Source of the DNA: Cheiracanthium punctorium
Lineage: Eukaryota; Arthropoda; Arachnida; Araneae; Cheiracanthiidae
Direction of reading: 5' to 3'
DNA length: 64,000 bases
Assembly (NCBI GenBank): GCA_038373885.1
Contig: JAWZYV010000113.1
Location: 124,001 to 188,000 of the forward strand
In this document: piece by piece, positions 62,001 through 64,000 of the stretch
Position numbering within the stretch: the first letter of the stretch is position 1
Layout: each line of letters begins with the position of its first letter
The notes under the pieces: generated by a model
What the model saw: the letters and a program-made list of their open reading frames with translations, nothing else
Databases searched by the model: none
What the model was told of the DNA's origin: nothing
Program-made: the position numbers and the translations under genes

Positions 62001-63882
62001 ATTACGTAATAAAGACTAAAGCGAATGAAATGAAATTTTGTGACATGATAAACGGTTACTCAACTTTATACTATTACGTCGAATTTCGTACATGATAAGC
62101 GGTTACTCAAATTTTATACTATTACGTCGAATTTCGTACATTTATACAACTGTTACTACACTAGAGGCGTCGAAGTTTTTGAAAATTTTAATTAGATTTT
62201 GCGAAAATTTATTAAAAATGAATAAATGTTTAATCAGCAATCGCGTAGTAACGACTTAAGCAAATAAAACGAAATTTAGGGACACGATAGGTGGTCATAC
62301 AAAATTAAACAATATCGACCTACTCAAATTTTTAAGAAATTTGGATTAGATTGAGATTTTTTGGAAATTTATTCAAAATATGCAAATGTTTGTTTAACCA
62401 TCACGTATAAGACACTGAAGTGAATGAAATAAAATTTATCATCATTTAGGTGGTCACAAAGTATAGTCGTCAAAGTACTTCACAATGTTTATTAATTTTG
62501 AGATTTTGTGAAAATTGAGTAAATTTTTTTTCCCATTCCTGAAAAATTGGCAATGGAATAGAATGAACTCTGGAATTATGTAAGGCGGTCAGTTAGTTTA
62601 AACTATAAATGCCGAAATTGTTTTAAATATTTCATAGATTTTGAGATTTTGTGAAAATCTTGTAAATGTTTGCTCTCGCAACCCTCAAAAATGGCTTAAG
62701 AGAATAGAATGAAATTTAGTAGCATGATCAGCAATGACAAACAAAAAATGTCTAATGAAAAAAATTTGAATAAATTTTAAAGCTTAGCAAAAATTGCTTT
62801 TTTTTTGAAAGGGGAGATTACTTTAAGGCGTCTTGTCGGTAACACATTAGTTAGTTATTCAACTTGATTTTTTTTATGTTTACTTGCTTTTTTAGATTTT
62901 GTGAAAATTGTGAATTTTGTGGAAATTTCCTGGCGGTTTAATATTAAAATATCTAGGGTGAATCAAATAAAATTTAGTTAAAAGCGATGGATAACTTTTT
63001 GACTATAAAAGCCCAGTCTATTAAAGTACATAAAACCTTATTTTTGAAAATAAAATGTTTTCTCTATTGACAACAATTTAGTTACCCTCTAAACTGCAAT
63101 TTTTTAACAAAACACAGAAGTTTGCTTTCTATATTTCTGCCAACATGCTAATTCCATTCTTTGTACTCCAACAGTGCTGACGAAAATTCACGTATTTTGG
63201 AAATCTGCATTATATACTAACGTGTCAAGGACGGGTACTTTAGATAGTCTCCCATATAATTATAGACTATGTATAATCAAAGATTTTGTAGGCTGCTAGA
63301 GTGTTTCTAGTATACTTCACCTTCCTATTTTATTGTCAAGCCCCACTACTACCGGTGTTTTTTTTATTCAGTTAGCTCCAATAATTAGTAAGTGCTTTAT
63401 TGATAGGTGCAGCTGAACCAACATTTTAAACATTATTAATCGATAATGTCTCATAATTAACGAAGACACAACTTCTGTTTTTATCTTTATATTAAAAATG
63501 CTTCTTTGAAAAGTACTTTTTGTATATGAATAATAGATATTATTGCCTAGAAGATTAAAAAGTTTGTATAGGTAATTACAAGTAAAAACTTTATATTGTT
63601 AATTCATTTCATATTTTACACTGACAAATATACCACACACACACAAAAAAAAAAAAAAACATTTGCAGAAGACTTCATTATCTTAAGAACGTCTAAAAAA
63701 CCAAAAAATAAGATTTTAAGTATTAAATTTCTTACTATGTGTGTTTGCTTTTTAAAAATAAATTAAAAATTAAATATTTTTAAATTAAAATCTTATCAAA
63801 GAATGAAATAATACGAAATCAATATATATATATACTTACCAGTTAAAATTGGAGAAAAATAAGGACTAGTTTTAGTTAAAAC
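1634..63882 (-). CDS. Ptp69D-like: Receptor-type protein tyrosine phosphatase gene, Ptp69D-like (partial; six exons)
   Basis: Six minus-strand exons (63840-63882, 39540-39651, 27151-27254, 5625-5737, 4594-4684, 1634-1710) each have GT/AG splice sites and join in one open frame with matching phases. The product runs from an extracellular stalk through one transmembrane helix and a roughly 60-residue juxtamembrane segment into the start of a classical PTP domain (KNRYPDIKAYDQTRV, then DYINANFIE). Such proteins remove phosphate from tyrosines at the inner face of the plasma membrane; in flies the class acts in axon guidance. Ligand-binding domains lie beyond 63882, and the WPD loop and HCSAGxGR signature lie beyond base 1. 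Introns are 0.9 to 24 kb and packed with transposons. Assignment to Ptp69D rather than Lar or Ptp10D rests on remembered wording of the domain start, so the subclass is less sure than the family. Confidence 0.85.
2137..2601. mobile_element. Tigger/pogo-type MITE
   Basis: The left end (CAGTATATAACCTGTTATCC) and the inverted right end (CAGTATGGAACCTGTTATCC) match, and both are flanked by TA, the pogo/Tigger target. The 'gttatccgg...gggacc' wording is typical of nonautonomous Tigger copies. There is no coding capacity. Confidence 0.8.
2602..3372. other. Intronic AT-rich sequence
   Basis: No supported gene or repeat was seen apart from short homopolymer runs. Confidence 0.5.
3373..3931. mobile_element. 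MITE with about 60-bp terminal inverted repeats
   Basis: Bases 3373-3433 (cattatatactattatacc ... ggccatgcacatggccatc) recur in inverse at 3866-3931 with a few changes. The superfamily is not clear and the target duplication could not be set. The interior has no long frame. Confidence 0.7.
4594..4684 (-). CDS. Receptor PTP exon: KNRYPDIKAY segment
   Basis: A 91-base exon (acceptor atattttag, donor CAT|gtatgt) encodes ALPDSFKDRTTHASDAPENL and NKNRYPDIKA, then the first base of a tyrosine codon. KNRYP-[ND]-I-x-[AP]-Y is a hallmark of classical PTP domains (motif 1, the phosphotyrosine recognition loop). The alternative donor two codons downstream would break the phase. Confidence 0.94.
5625..5737 (-). 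CDS. Receptor PTP exon: PTP domain N-terminal helix
   Basis: This 113-base exon starts in phase 1 and ends in phase 0 (TTTGAG|gtttg). It encodes GPLSKIPRLGPISADELPAA and then FIERHVDSDLLFQSEFE. The PIS-x-x-x-LP... and F-Q-S-E-F-E wording is the first helix of receptor PTP catalytic domains, where most paralogues read F-x-x-E-[FY]-E. Confidence 0.92.
6052..6885. mobile_element. hAT-like nonautonomous element nested in the mariner
   Basis: Terminal repeats CAGGGTTAGAAATTAAG and its inverse (CTTATTTCTAACCCTG) bound an 834-bp insert. Flanking 8-mers AATGCTAG (6044-6051) and AATGGTAG (6886-6893) match at 7 of 8, the hAT-sized target duplication. It has no transposase and separates the mariner's left inverted repeat from its reading frame. 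Confidence 0.88.
6909..7986 (+). pseudogene. Mariner transposase with DUF4817-type N-terminus (broken)
   Basis: The DNA-binding half (MEMLSIVEKALVVKLYYKN, RSGRPSTAAAVVTTVEQ, SAREVSRQTGVSYGS) is followed by an in-frame TGA near 7244, where the family usually has Trp. The catalytic half continues with HNQELKPPDFDSRRDFANW and LWTDEAYFTLSG, then shifts frame near 7570 and meets another stop before FMQDGAPPHIA and WPPRSPDLTPCDFWLWGFLK. The three acidic residues are at TDE, QDG and SPD, with 37 residues between the last two as read. The enzyme would cut and paste its own element at TA sites, but this copy cannot be active. Confidence 0.92.
8314..9120. mobile_element. TIR element with perfect 25-bp ends
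   Basis: Bases 8314-8338 (starting ACTCTGTAGTAAAATATATT) recur exactly inverted at 9096-9120. The interior is noncoding and carries a perfect hairpin just inside the right end. No target duplication is apparent, so the superfamily is unknown. Confidence 0.65.
9041..9084. repeat. Perfect hairpin, 20-bp arms, 4-base loop
   Basis: CCAGTTGACTGATGATGGAT, loop GTGA, then the exact inverse. Confidence 0.95.
9121..10080. other. Intronic sequence without clear features
   Basis: AT-rich; the right part may be further decayed retroelement, but nothing could be aligned by eye. Confidence 0.4.
10581..11840. mobile_element. hAT nonautonomous element with perfect 8-bp target duplication
   Basis: Ends TAGGGATGCACCGAATATTC and its inverse (...GGTTCATCCCTA) are classic hAT termini with CCGAATATTCGG subterminal repeats. 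ATAATAAA flanks both sides (10573-10580 and 11841-11848). The element sits inside the Gypsy relic and contains another inverted-repeat element (11068-11602). Confidence 0.95.
11068..11602. mobile_element. Nested MITE with about 115-bp inverted repeats
   Basis: CAGGATGTGTCACAAT at 11068 and its inverse ending at 11602 open arms that pair over about 115 bp (roughly 11068-11185 and 11490-11602). The CAGG-TGTGTCACAA start is mariner-like. The target duplication is unclear. The interior has no frame. Confidence 0.75.
11841..12781. other. Right half of the Gypsy relic
   Basis: Continuation of the decayed retroelement after the hAT insertion; broken frames only. Confidence 0.5.
12782..14333 (-). 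mobile_element. Tigger-type nonautonomous element, copy 1
   Basis: TA|CAGTCAACTCCCTCTAATCC and the inverse ...GCGGGAGTTGACTG|TA bound a 1,552-bp element. It is nearly identical along its length to 33682-35249. Read on the minus strand, 13136 to about 13300 keeps a transposase C-terminus (QKQSFVSDQELLTIRRLQDK ... EKMKNK, stop at 13136-13138), so this is an internal-deletion derivative. Confidence 0.92.
14440..14854. mobile_element. piggyBac-type MITE
   Basis: TTAA at 14436-14439 and 14855-14858 flanks ends CCTTTTCGCCCCGGC and the inverse of CCTTCTCACTCCGGC. TTAA target plus a C-C-Y-T-T-T start is the piggyBac pattern. A 142-codon open frame overlapping it (14471-14899) runs across the element end and looks accidental. 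Confidence 0.82.
14855..16385. other. Intronic sequence
   Basis: No supported gene. A stretch near 15565-15830 reading tttaatggcatgaggtcc...aaggacatactgtgcca may be an interspersed repeat, but ends were not identified. Confidence 0.4.
16647..18458 (-). pseudogene. Tigger transposase (CENP-B/Tc5 HTH plus DDE), broken
   Basis: The gene starts at ATG 18458 (MSSKVIKRKALSLEDKTKIL). Frame shifts occur soon after, in the first DNA-binding domain, and again in a run of A near 18260, before the second HTH (WFKQARSANIPINGPILREK, NGWIDRMKKRAGLSYNSVKG). The DDE domain has the acidic residues at FNMDECGLFF, LIVDNCAAHT and LQPMDQGVIK. An acidic stretch follows, and the end QKQKTITDFF is the usual Tigger tail. 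The palindrome at 17604-17895 cuts the gene between ETYAYKGEN and CHGGKRNKEQLT. It would have cut and pasted the element at TA sites, but is inactive. Confidence 0.95.
17604..17895. mobile_element. Palindromic (fold-back) insertion with 14-bp target duplication
   Basis: CAATTTTCACCTTT occurs at 17590-17603 and again at 17896-17909, flanking a 292-bp insert. Bases 17604-17729 and 17738-17863 are inverted copies of each other: 126-bp arms with one difference seen, loop AGTGTTGA. A 32-base unpaired tail (atcgtttaacaccag...) follows the right arm. A 14-bp duplication suits LINE-type retroposition better than a cut-and-paste element. Confidence 0.93.
19500..19586. mobile_element. Right end of a Tigger-type element (truncated)
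   Basis: The stretch ends ...TATAGTGGGGGTCTACTG|TA, the inverse of a Tigger-style CAGTAGACCCCCACTATAAC terminus. No left end was found. Confidence 0.5.
19587..21318. other. Intronic sequence
   Basis: No supported gene. A perfect short palindrome CTAGGGGCCTTGGCCCCTAG lies at 19762-19781. Confidence 0.5.
21319..21549. mobile_element. MITE family 'CAGAACCAGAC', uninterrupted copy
   Basis: Ends CTGTACCTCAGAACCAGACT and the inverse of GAACCAGACGAATGCAAGT bound about 230 bp. A second copy at 51905-52367 matches along its length but carries an inserted element, so this copy shows the empty site. Confidence 0.8.
21654..21715. repeat. Perfect hairpin, 27-bp arms, 8-base loop
   Basis: AACCCGGCCACTATGATAAA... 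pairs exactly with ...TTTATCATAGTGGCCGGGTT around the loop TGACAAAG. Confidence 0.95.
23375..23521. mobile_element. 147-bp hAT-like MITE ('GGGCGTAG' family)
   Basis: Ends CAAGGGCGTAG and inverse of CATGGGTGTAG with C/G-rich subterminal runs. CAACTGAA flanks it perfectly at 23367-23374 and 23522-23529. Confidence 0.88.
24130..24915. mobile_element. Tigger-type element remnant
   Basis: The right end, read in inverse, is CAGTGAAACCTCTCTGAATG with TA beside it, and GCGGCCACC-like words occur near both margins (tagcggtcaccc, gagcggccaccccc). The left terminus is eroded. Confidence 0.65.
25466..25497 (+). mobile_element. Helitron-like 3' terminus
   Basis: ACCCATC and GATGGGT form a 7-bp stem (25466-25472 and 25480-25486). 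Seven bases later comes CTAG followed by T, the arrangement of a Helitron 3' end. A diverged relative of the same end lies at about 63204-63256. No Rep/helicase frame or 5' TC end was found. Confidence 0.5.
25634..27150. other. Intronic sequence
   Basis: No supported gene. A 28-bp unit (ctaggttgg-aaattaaaaacatgtaaa) is repeated twice in tandem at 26043-26099. Confidence 0.5.
27151..27254 (-). CDS. Receptor PTP exon: juxtamembrane region
   Basis: A 104-base exon (acceptor gtttttag, donor AAAG|gtaaac) begins with the last base of the arginine codon and encodes HKHGPQYLENGERVGLTALI and 14 further residues ending PRSK. The other two frames contain stops. The basic start directly after the membrane helix is the usual stop-transfer signal. 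It ends in phase 1, matching the next exon at 5737. Confidence 0.88.
27255..28551. other. Intronic sequence
   Basis: AT-rich; no supported exon or element was seen. Confidence 0.5.
28560..29907 (+). mobile_element. Nonautonomous TIR element carrying a minisatellite
   Basis: Ends GGGGATTCTTCGGTTACCGG and the inverse GGGAATTATTCGGTTAGCGG define the element, flanked by AAAAAATT at 28552-28559 and 29908-29915. An 8-bp duplication suggests hAT-like or P-like transposition. The interior has a splice-donor-like GGTAAGTG near 29066 and a 75-bp tandem array. A relative in the opposite orientation lies at about 41221-42300. Confidence 0.8.
29170..29620 (+). repeat. 75-bp minisatellite array, about 6 units
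   Basis: Units read agctgtacaactaggttgct...gaatccactgaggttttttt...aaaaacggaccactggttgc. Middle units are nearly identical; the outer units are more diverged. Confidence 0.92.
30119..30582. mobile_element. hAT-like MITE with perfect 8-bp target duplication
   Basis: Ends CAGTGGCGCACACA and the inverse of CAGGCGCGCACACA bound 464 bp; GACCCTAG flanks it at 30111-30118 and 30583-30590. Near the right end a word about 'aaagttggacccccccc' is repeated three times. Confidence 0.93.
30591..31086. other. Intronic sequence
   Basis: No supported feature. Confidence 0.5.
31087..33665 (+). mobile_element. Second mariner-type transposon with about 320-bp inverted repeats
   Basis: TA|CAGGGTGTCCAGTACTAACG and the inverse CAGGGTGTTCAGTGCTAACG|TA bound 2,579 bp. 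The ends pair, with many differences, for about 320 bp, unusually long for the group. A broken transposase occupies 31949-33011, and a (TA)n run interrupts it near 32754. Confidence 0.92.
31949..33011 (+). pseudogene. Mariner-like transposase (broken)
   Basis: The N-terminal HTH part reads NREAAKHYVIKFRNNNHPSA and SARSISEARGYSNSQVWNIL. Catalytic fragments appear in shifting frames: FTDECQF near 32394, FHHDGIPQHI near 32661 and WPPRSPDLNPLDYFLWGFLK near 32780. Several stops and frameshifts and the microsatellite near 32754 make it inactive. It differs from the DUF4817-type copy at 6.9 kb, so two mariner lineages are present. Confidence 0.88.
33682..35249 (-). mobile_element. Tigger-type nonautonomous element, copy 2
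   Basis: Same ends as copy 1 (TA|CAGTCAACTCCCTCTAATCC) and collinear over 1,568 bp with scattered substitutions and small indels. The retained transposase C-terminus is on the minus strand, stop at 34033-34035. It begins 16 bp, all TA repeat, after the end of the mariner at 33665. Confidence 0.92.
35262..37173. mobile_element. Mariner-type nonautonomous element
   Basis: TA|CAGGATGTCCCAAAA and its inverse TTTTGGGACATCCTG|TA bound 1.9 kb with no transposase. The interior holds a retroposon-like stretch that ends in gacacagacaaactaactaac (tandem CTAA) near 37087, and a run of about 26 A near 36949. Confidence 0.72.
37673..38116. mobile_element. Tc1-like MITE
   Basis: TA|CATTGGCCTCCAAAAGTAAA and the inverse CACTGGCCTCCAAAAGTTAA|TA bound 444 bp. 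Its right TA (38117-38118) is also the left TA of the next element. Confidence 0.85.
38119..38560 (+). mobile_element. Truncated Tigger element
   Basis: It starts TA|CAGTAGAACCCCATTAATCC with the typical 'gggaccggtg...ttcggatt' subterminal words, then jumps directly into the end of a transposase frame. No right terminus was found. Confidence 0.75.
38206..38547 (+). pseudogene. Tigger transposase C-terminal fragment
   Basis: The frame reads TKWLSCDTEANQLYTDEEII, ALVQNKPQDDSDLEEADEPE and ends LRQRNLTNYFTPKDR. An acidic linker followed by an amphipathic helix and an 'N-L-T-x-[YF]-F' tail matches the C-terminal third of Tigger transposases. The DNA-binding and DDE regions are missing. The frame itself has no stop, so it may be a fairly recent deletion product. 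Confidence 0.75.
38843..39539. other. Intronic sequence
   Basis: No supported gene. GGCGCCATCTG occurs at 39275-39285 (see findings). Confidence 0.5.
39540..39651 (-). CDS. Receptor PTP exon: transmembrane segment
   Basis: This 112-base exon has acceptor ctccgtag and donor CG|gtaagt. It encodes a Ser/Pro/Thr-rich stalk (SPPQPTSTESP) followed by about 25 uninterrupted hydrophobic residues, roughly ILVILGVICG through ALALFLI. It closes in phase 2 with the first two bases of an arginine codon that the next exon completes. Hydrophobic run followed by basic residues (R-H-K-H) indicates a type I membrane protein with a cytoplasmic C-terminus. Confidence 0.88.
39652..41220. other. Intronic sequence upstream of the transmembrane exon
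   Basis: AT-rich, without a supported exon or element. Confidence 0.5.
41240..41305. repeat. Perfect hairpin, 32-bp arms, 2-base loop
   Basis: GTAAACATGGCGACAGTCGC... (41240-41271) pairs exactly with 41274-41305 around AC. Confidence 0.95.
41313..41923 (-). repeat. 75-bp minisatellite array, about 8 units
   Basis: Plus-strand units read ggcaaccagtggtccgtttt...cctcagtggattcagcaacc...gttgtacagctatctaaact. This is the inverse of the unit at 29170-29620. The unit next to 41923 is the diverged edge unit also found at the matching edge of the other array. Confidence 0.93.
42301..43325. other. Intronic sequence with a short direct repeat
   Basis: The word ttagcagcttgttt-ggtcacgtg occurs twice in tandem near 43068-43119, and 'tttagta' words recur through 42950-43210, suggesting a decayed element. 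No gene was found. Confidence 0.45.
43326..43598 (-). mobile_element. tRNA-derived SINE, family 1
   Basis: On the minus strand the head carries an A-box-like TGGCAAAGTGGTTAAGCCAC and a B-box-like GGTTCGGGTCCC, the internal RNA polymerase III promoter of tRNAs. Direct repeats CAAAAAAGCTT (43315-43325) and CAAAAAAAGCTT (43599-43610) flank it. Relatives lie at about 58330-58510 and 60768-60965. Confidence 0.85.
44381..45836. mobile_element. Element with CCCAGACAGCAC-type terminus and AAGCTTG word repeats
   Basis: The left end reads CCCAGACAGCACATAAGC, and the right end, in inverse, begins GAGCACAGCAAACTTGC. Both ends are rich in CAAGCTTG/AAGCTTGA words. The interior includes a tRNA-like SINE (45460-45655) and a 29-base palindrome (45108-45136). 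Superfamily and target duplication are unknown. Confidence 0.5.
45460..45655 (+). mobile_element. tRNA-derived SINE-like sequence
   Basis: A-box-like GGCGGAATGGATAGCGTGC is followed 35-40 bases later by a B-box-like GGGTTCTATCCC, then a unique body and a T-rich end. The spacing is that of a tRNA head; it does not fold into an intact tRNA by eye. Confidence 0.6.
46071..47090. mobile_element. Element with TACCCAGNNANCA terminus and GTCCAT word repeats
   Basis: The left end TACCCAGCTAACAAACTTGT and the inverse right end TACCCAGACAGCACAAAGTT match. Subterminal zones are filled with gtccat/atggac and acgtcc/ggacgt words. The terminal signature is shared with the element at 44381. A tRNA-like head (A box near 46699, B box GGGTTCGAATC near 46732) lies inside. 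Confidence 0.6.
47084..47119. repeat. Hairpin at the right end of the element
   Basis: GGGTACTTGAC and GTCAAGTACCC pair around a core that is itself nearly palindromic (cgtgctagcacg). Confidence 0.9.
47508..47813. mobile_element. hAT-like MITE with visible empty site
   Basis: Ends TAAGGTGACCAGATTT and the inverse CAGGTTACCAAACG resemble the hAT 'AGGGTGACCANACG' terminus. GAAACTAATT is present on both sides (47498-47507 and 47814-47823). A related uninterrupted stretch at about 49360-49400 has this word only once. Confidence 0.82.
48062..48140. repeat. Long hairpin, about 35-bp arms
   Basis: gctcaggcctctcaattggt... pairs with ...accaattgagaagcctgtga with a few differences, around the loop aataggaa. 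Confidence 0.88.
48435..48710. mobile_element. piggyBac-type MITE
   Basis: TTAA at 48431-48434 and 48711-48714 flanks ends CCCATTTGTGCCCAG and the inverse CCCGTTTATGCCTAG. TTAACCC-RTTT-RTGCC is a common piggyBac terminus. Confidence 0.85.
48966..49177. mobile_element. 'CACCCTCC' MITE, reference copy (212 bp)
   Basis: TA|CACCCTCCAAAAAAATATTC and its inverse |TA, with about 40-bp inverted repeats. Other copies lie at 51756-52670, 52056-52265 and 56941-57092. TA target and small size suggest a Tc1/mariner derivative. Confidence 0.92.
49178..50623. other. Intronic sequence with repeat fragments
   Basis: Includes the uninterrupted relative of the 47.5-kb host repeat (49340-49500) and a minus-strand tRNA-like head at about 49800-49915 (agaggttaagggc; tgggatcgatttcc). 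No gene was found. Confidence 0.5.
50624..51020. mobile_element. MITE with about 40-bp inverted repeats
   Basis: CGGATAGCTTTGGACGCTCC pairs with GGAGAGTCC... in inverse (cggatagctttggactctc) at the right end. No clear target duplication. Noncoding. Confidence 0.75.
51021..51755. other. Intronic sequence
   Basis: A 110-codon plus-strand frame (51452-51784) ends inside the next MITE and has no recognisable domain. The part after about 51600 is less AT-rich and may be another repeat. Confidence 0.4.
51905..52367. mobile_element. MITE family 'CAGAACCAGAC', interrupted copy
   Basis: Collinear with 21319-21549 except for the inserted element at 52056-52265. Ends CTGTACTTCAGAACCAGACT and the inverse CTGTACCCCAGAACCAGACG. 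Confidence 0.88.
52056..52265. mobile_element. 'CACCCTCC' MITE, inner copy
   Basis: About 210 bp; right end GGAGGGTG|TA, left end slightly eroded (TA|CCCTCC). It interrupts the CAGAACCAGAC MITE at the position where the copy at 21.4 kb reads straight through. Confidence 0.92.
52378..52609 (-). mobile_element. tRNA-derived SINE, family 2, with 10-bp target duplication
   Basis: GTAATTGCCA flanks both sides (52368-52377 and 52610-52619). The minus-strand head has TGTATGGCGGGTAAAGCACC and GGGTTCAACTCC at A/B-box spacing. Copies: 52967-53192 and about 60020-60235. Confidence 0.88.
52840..53275. mobile_element. hAT-like MITE containing a SINE
   Basis: Ends CAGGGGCGTAGCCAGG and the inverse CAGTAGCATAGCCGAA, both followed by GGGGTGGCTGA-like words. 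Flanking CGATAATC and TAATAATC match at 6 of 8. The SINE at 52967-53192 was inserted later. Confidence 0.75.
52967..53192 (-). mobile_element. tRNA-derived SINE, family 2, with 12-bp target duplication
   Basis: ATATCGATTTTT at 52955-52966 and 53193-53204 flanks a copy closely similar to 52378-52609 in the same orientation. Confidence 0.9.
53330..54486 (+). other. Less AT-rich tract, possible LTR-type retroelement remnant
   Basis: Base composition is visibly less AT-rich than the surroundings. A word of about 55 bp (ttgccgagttgtaacgtgcg...) at 53434 recurs with changes at 53761. A short frame begins MAQLQAMVKRSREKEEKQQH near 54123, resembling a coiled-coil gag start. The tract may extend past the MITE at 54487-54657 to an AATAAA at 54780. 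No reverse transcriptase or matching LTR pair was established. Confidence 0.3.
54487..54657. mobile_element. 171-bp hAT-like MITE with perfect 8-bp target duplication
   Basis: CAGTGGCGTAGCCAAGGG and the inverse CAGTGGCGTAGCAAG bound the element; CCGGGAGG flanks it at 54479-54486 and 54658-54665. Confidence 0.95.
54666..56171. other. Intronic sequence with a long (TA)n tract
   Basis: Holds an AATAAA at about 54780 and a pure (TA)n run of about 59 bases at 55962-56020. No supported gene. Confidence 0.5.
56941..57092. mobile_element. 'CACCCTCC' MITE inside the Tc1 frame (152 bp)
   Basis: GCG-TA|CACCCTCTCAAG...GAGAGGGTG|TA-CAAG interrupts the Tc1 coding sequence; removing it and one TA restores the run of the family's wording. 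Confidence 0.92.
57477..57671. mobile_element. Fold-back element inside the Tc1 frame
   Basis: accggggccatcgtgattct... pairs with ...agaatcacgatggcccggtt over about 80 bp with differences. Flanks TTAA and TTCAA hint at a TTAA-type target, uncertain. Confidence 0.7.
58330..58510 (-). mobile_element. Degenerate SINE, family 1
   Basis: Shares aaggggttctaacgcatattcacg, ggagaaaaacgaccg and gaccttcacacttc...gtctaccatttt with 43326-43598. Confidence 0.65.
58639..58865 (+). pseudogene. Transposase-like HTH fragment
   Basis: From ATG 58639, with one stop at codon 5, the frame reads SEGIAIARFLYQQQGGPTTR and TTQLKNFFDAAGCM. The pattern resembles the N-terminal HTH of Tc1/mariner-like proteins but has no catalytic part. 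Low certainty. Confidence 0.3.
58900..60019. other. Intronic sequence
   Basis: Contains a poly-A run at about 58899-58918, a diverged right end of the CCCAGACAGCA-type element near 59318-59365 (gtttgtgctatctga) and a possible CACCCACTC MITE end near 59865. No gene. Confidence 0.4.
60020..60235 (+). mobile_element. tRNA-derived SINE, family 2, plus orientation
   Basis: Head words tatggtggtacgcacg and tttcgattcctgg sit at A/B-box spacing; the body (gtccgcctactatttgcctc, ataataaagtggccaac) matches the inverse of the copies at 52.4 and 53.0 kb. Confidence 0.7.
60768..60965 (+). mobile_element. tRNA-derived SINE, family 1, plus orientation
   Basis: gacgagtggataagacactg and agtgtgaagagttcggggcc form the head; gcggttttctcctgatgcaa and taaaaccccttaaaatatcc match the family body in inverse. 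Confidence 0.72.
60966..61845. other. Intronic sequence
   Basis: AT-rich with a short ATT-type microsatellite near 61078; no gene. Confidence 0.5.
61846..63256 (+). repeat. Degenerate tandem repeat, period about 145-160 bp, with Helitron-like end
   Basis: The word gtaataa-gact-aagcgaa-gaaatgaaattt, followed by gattttgagattttgtgaaaat, recurs near 61856, 62004, 62245, 62404, 62550, 62693 and 62955. A stretch of about 40 bases (cggttactcaa...attacgtcgaatttcg) is also duplicated near 62050-62140. The same unit appears at about 23640-24060 and 24930-25260, and both regions lead into the same end (ctaattccattctttgtact, then the hairpin region). Confidence 0.7.
63840..63882 (-). CDS. Receptor PTP exon: extracellular stalk
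   Basis: A 43-base exon lies between a pyrimidine-rich acceptor (tttttacttccag) and a strong donor (G|gtaagta). Only phase 0 is open; it reads VLTKTSPYFSPILT plus the first base of a glycine codon. It ends in phase 1, as the transmembrane exon 24 kb away requires. The TKT wording resembles the end of a fibronectin type III domain. Earlier exons lie outside the window. It is short, so its support comes mainly from splice sites and phase. Confidence 0.7.
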
Positions 63883-64000
63883 CTGGAAGTAAAAATATGA
63901 AAAAATCATTATTAAAGTACTGAAAGTACGAAGTTCACATATGTACATAATTTATCCAAAACTGACATGCTAGATTAAAAAATTTGAGAGAATTTACACA

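Overview
This is a eukaryotic, strongly AT-rich window, almost certainly arthropod. Genes are split into small exons separated by introns of up to 24 kb, GT-AG splice sites are clear, and the sequence is full of Tc1/mariner, Tigger/pogo, hAT-like, piggyBac-like and tRNA-SINE repeats. A chelicerate such as a spider would fit the intron size and the DUF4817-type mariner, but that is inference. There are no prokaryotic features, CRISPR arrays or rRNA.

One host gene can be read with confidence. It is a receptor-type protein tyrosine phosphatase on the minus strand, with both gene ends outside the window. Six exons join in frame: an extracellular stalk (63840-63882), the transmembrane exon (39540-39651), a juxtamembrane exon (27151-27254), and three exons that open the first phosphatase domain (5625-5737, 4594-4684, 1634-1710). 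The wording of the phosphatase start (KNRYPDIKAYDQTRV) points to the Ptp69D-like class. The catalytic cysteine motif lies beyond base 1.

Everything else sits inside this gene's introns and is mostly transposon. From left to right: a possible plus-strand terminal exon or transposase tail (83-336); two MITEs (2.1-3.9 kb); a decayed mariner with a hAT-like element inside it (5.8-8.3 kb); a 0.8-kb terminal-inverted-repeat (TIR) element; a Ty3/Gypsy-like relic split by a hAT element (10.1-12.8 kb); a Tigger-type MITE and a piggyBac-type MITE (12.8-14.9 kb); a 2.7-kb Tigger whose transposase is split by a near-perfect palindrome (16.4-19.1 kb); a composite 3.6-kb element with a Helitron-like end (22.0-25.6 kb); a minisatellite-bearing element (28.6-29.9 kb) with a relative in opposite orientation (41.2-42.3 kb); a second mariner followed end to end by Tigger-type and mariner-type elements (31.1-38.8 kb); two elements sharing a CCCAGNNAGCA-like terminus (44.4-47.1 kb); a dense 48-61 kb tract of MITEs, SINEs and a decayed Tc1; and a degenerate tandem repeat (61.8-63.3 kb).

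No intact transposase is present: every coding copy carries stops, frameshifts or insertions. The main value of the window is a clear record of nested insertions. Target duplications are visible for many elements, and in two cases a related uninterrupted copy elsewhere in the window supplies the empty site. I found no convincing new multi-gene system. The most unusual structures are the palindromic insertion at 17.6 kb, the paired 75-bp minisatellite elements, the self-nested MITE at 51.8-52.7 kb and the shared-terminus elements at 44-47 kb.
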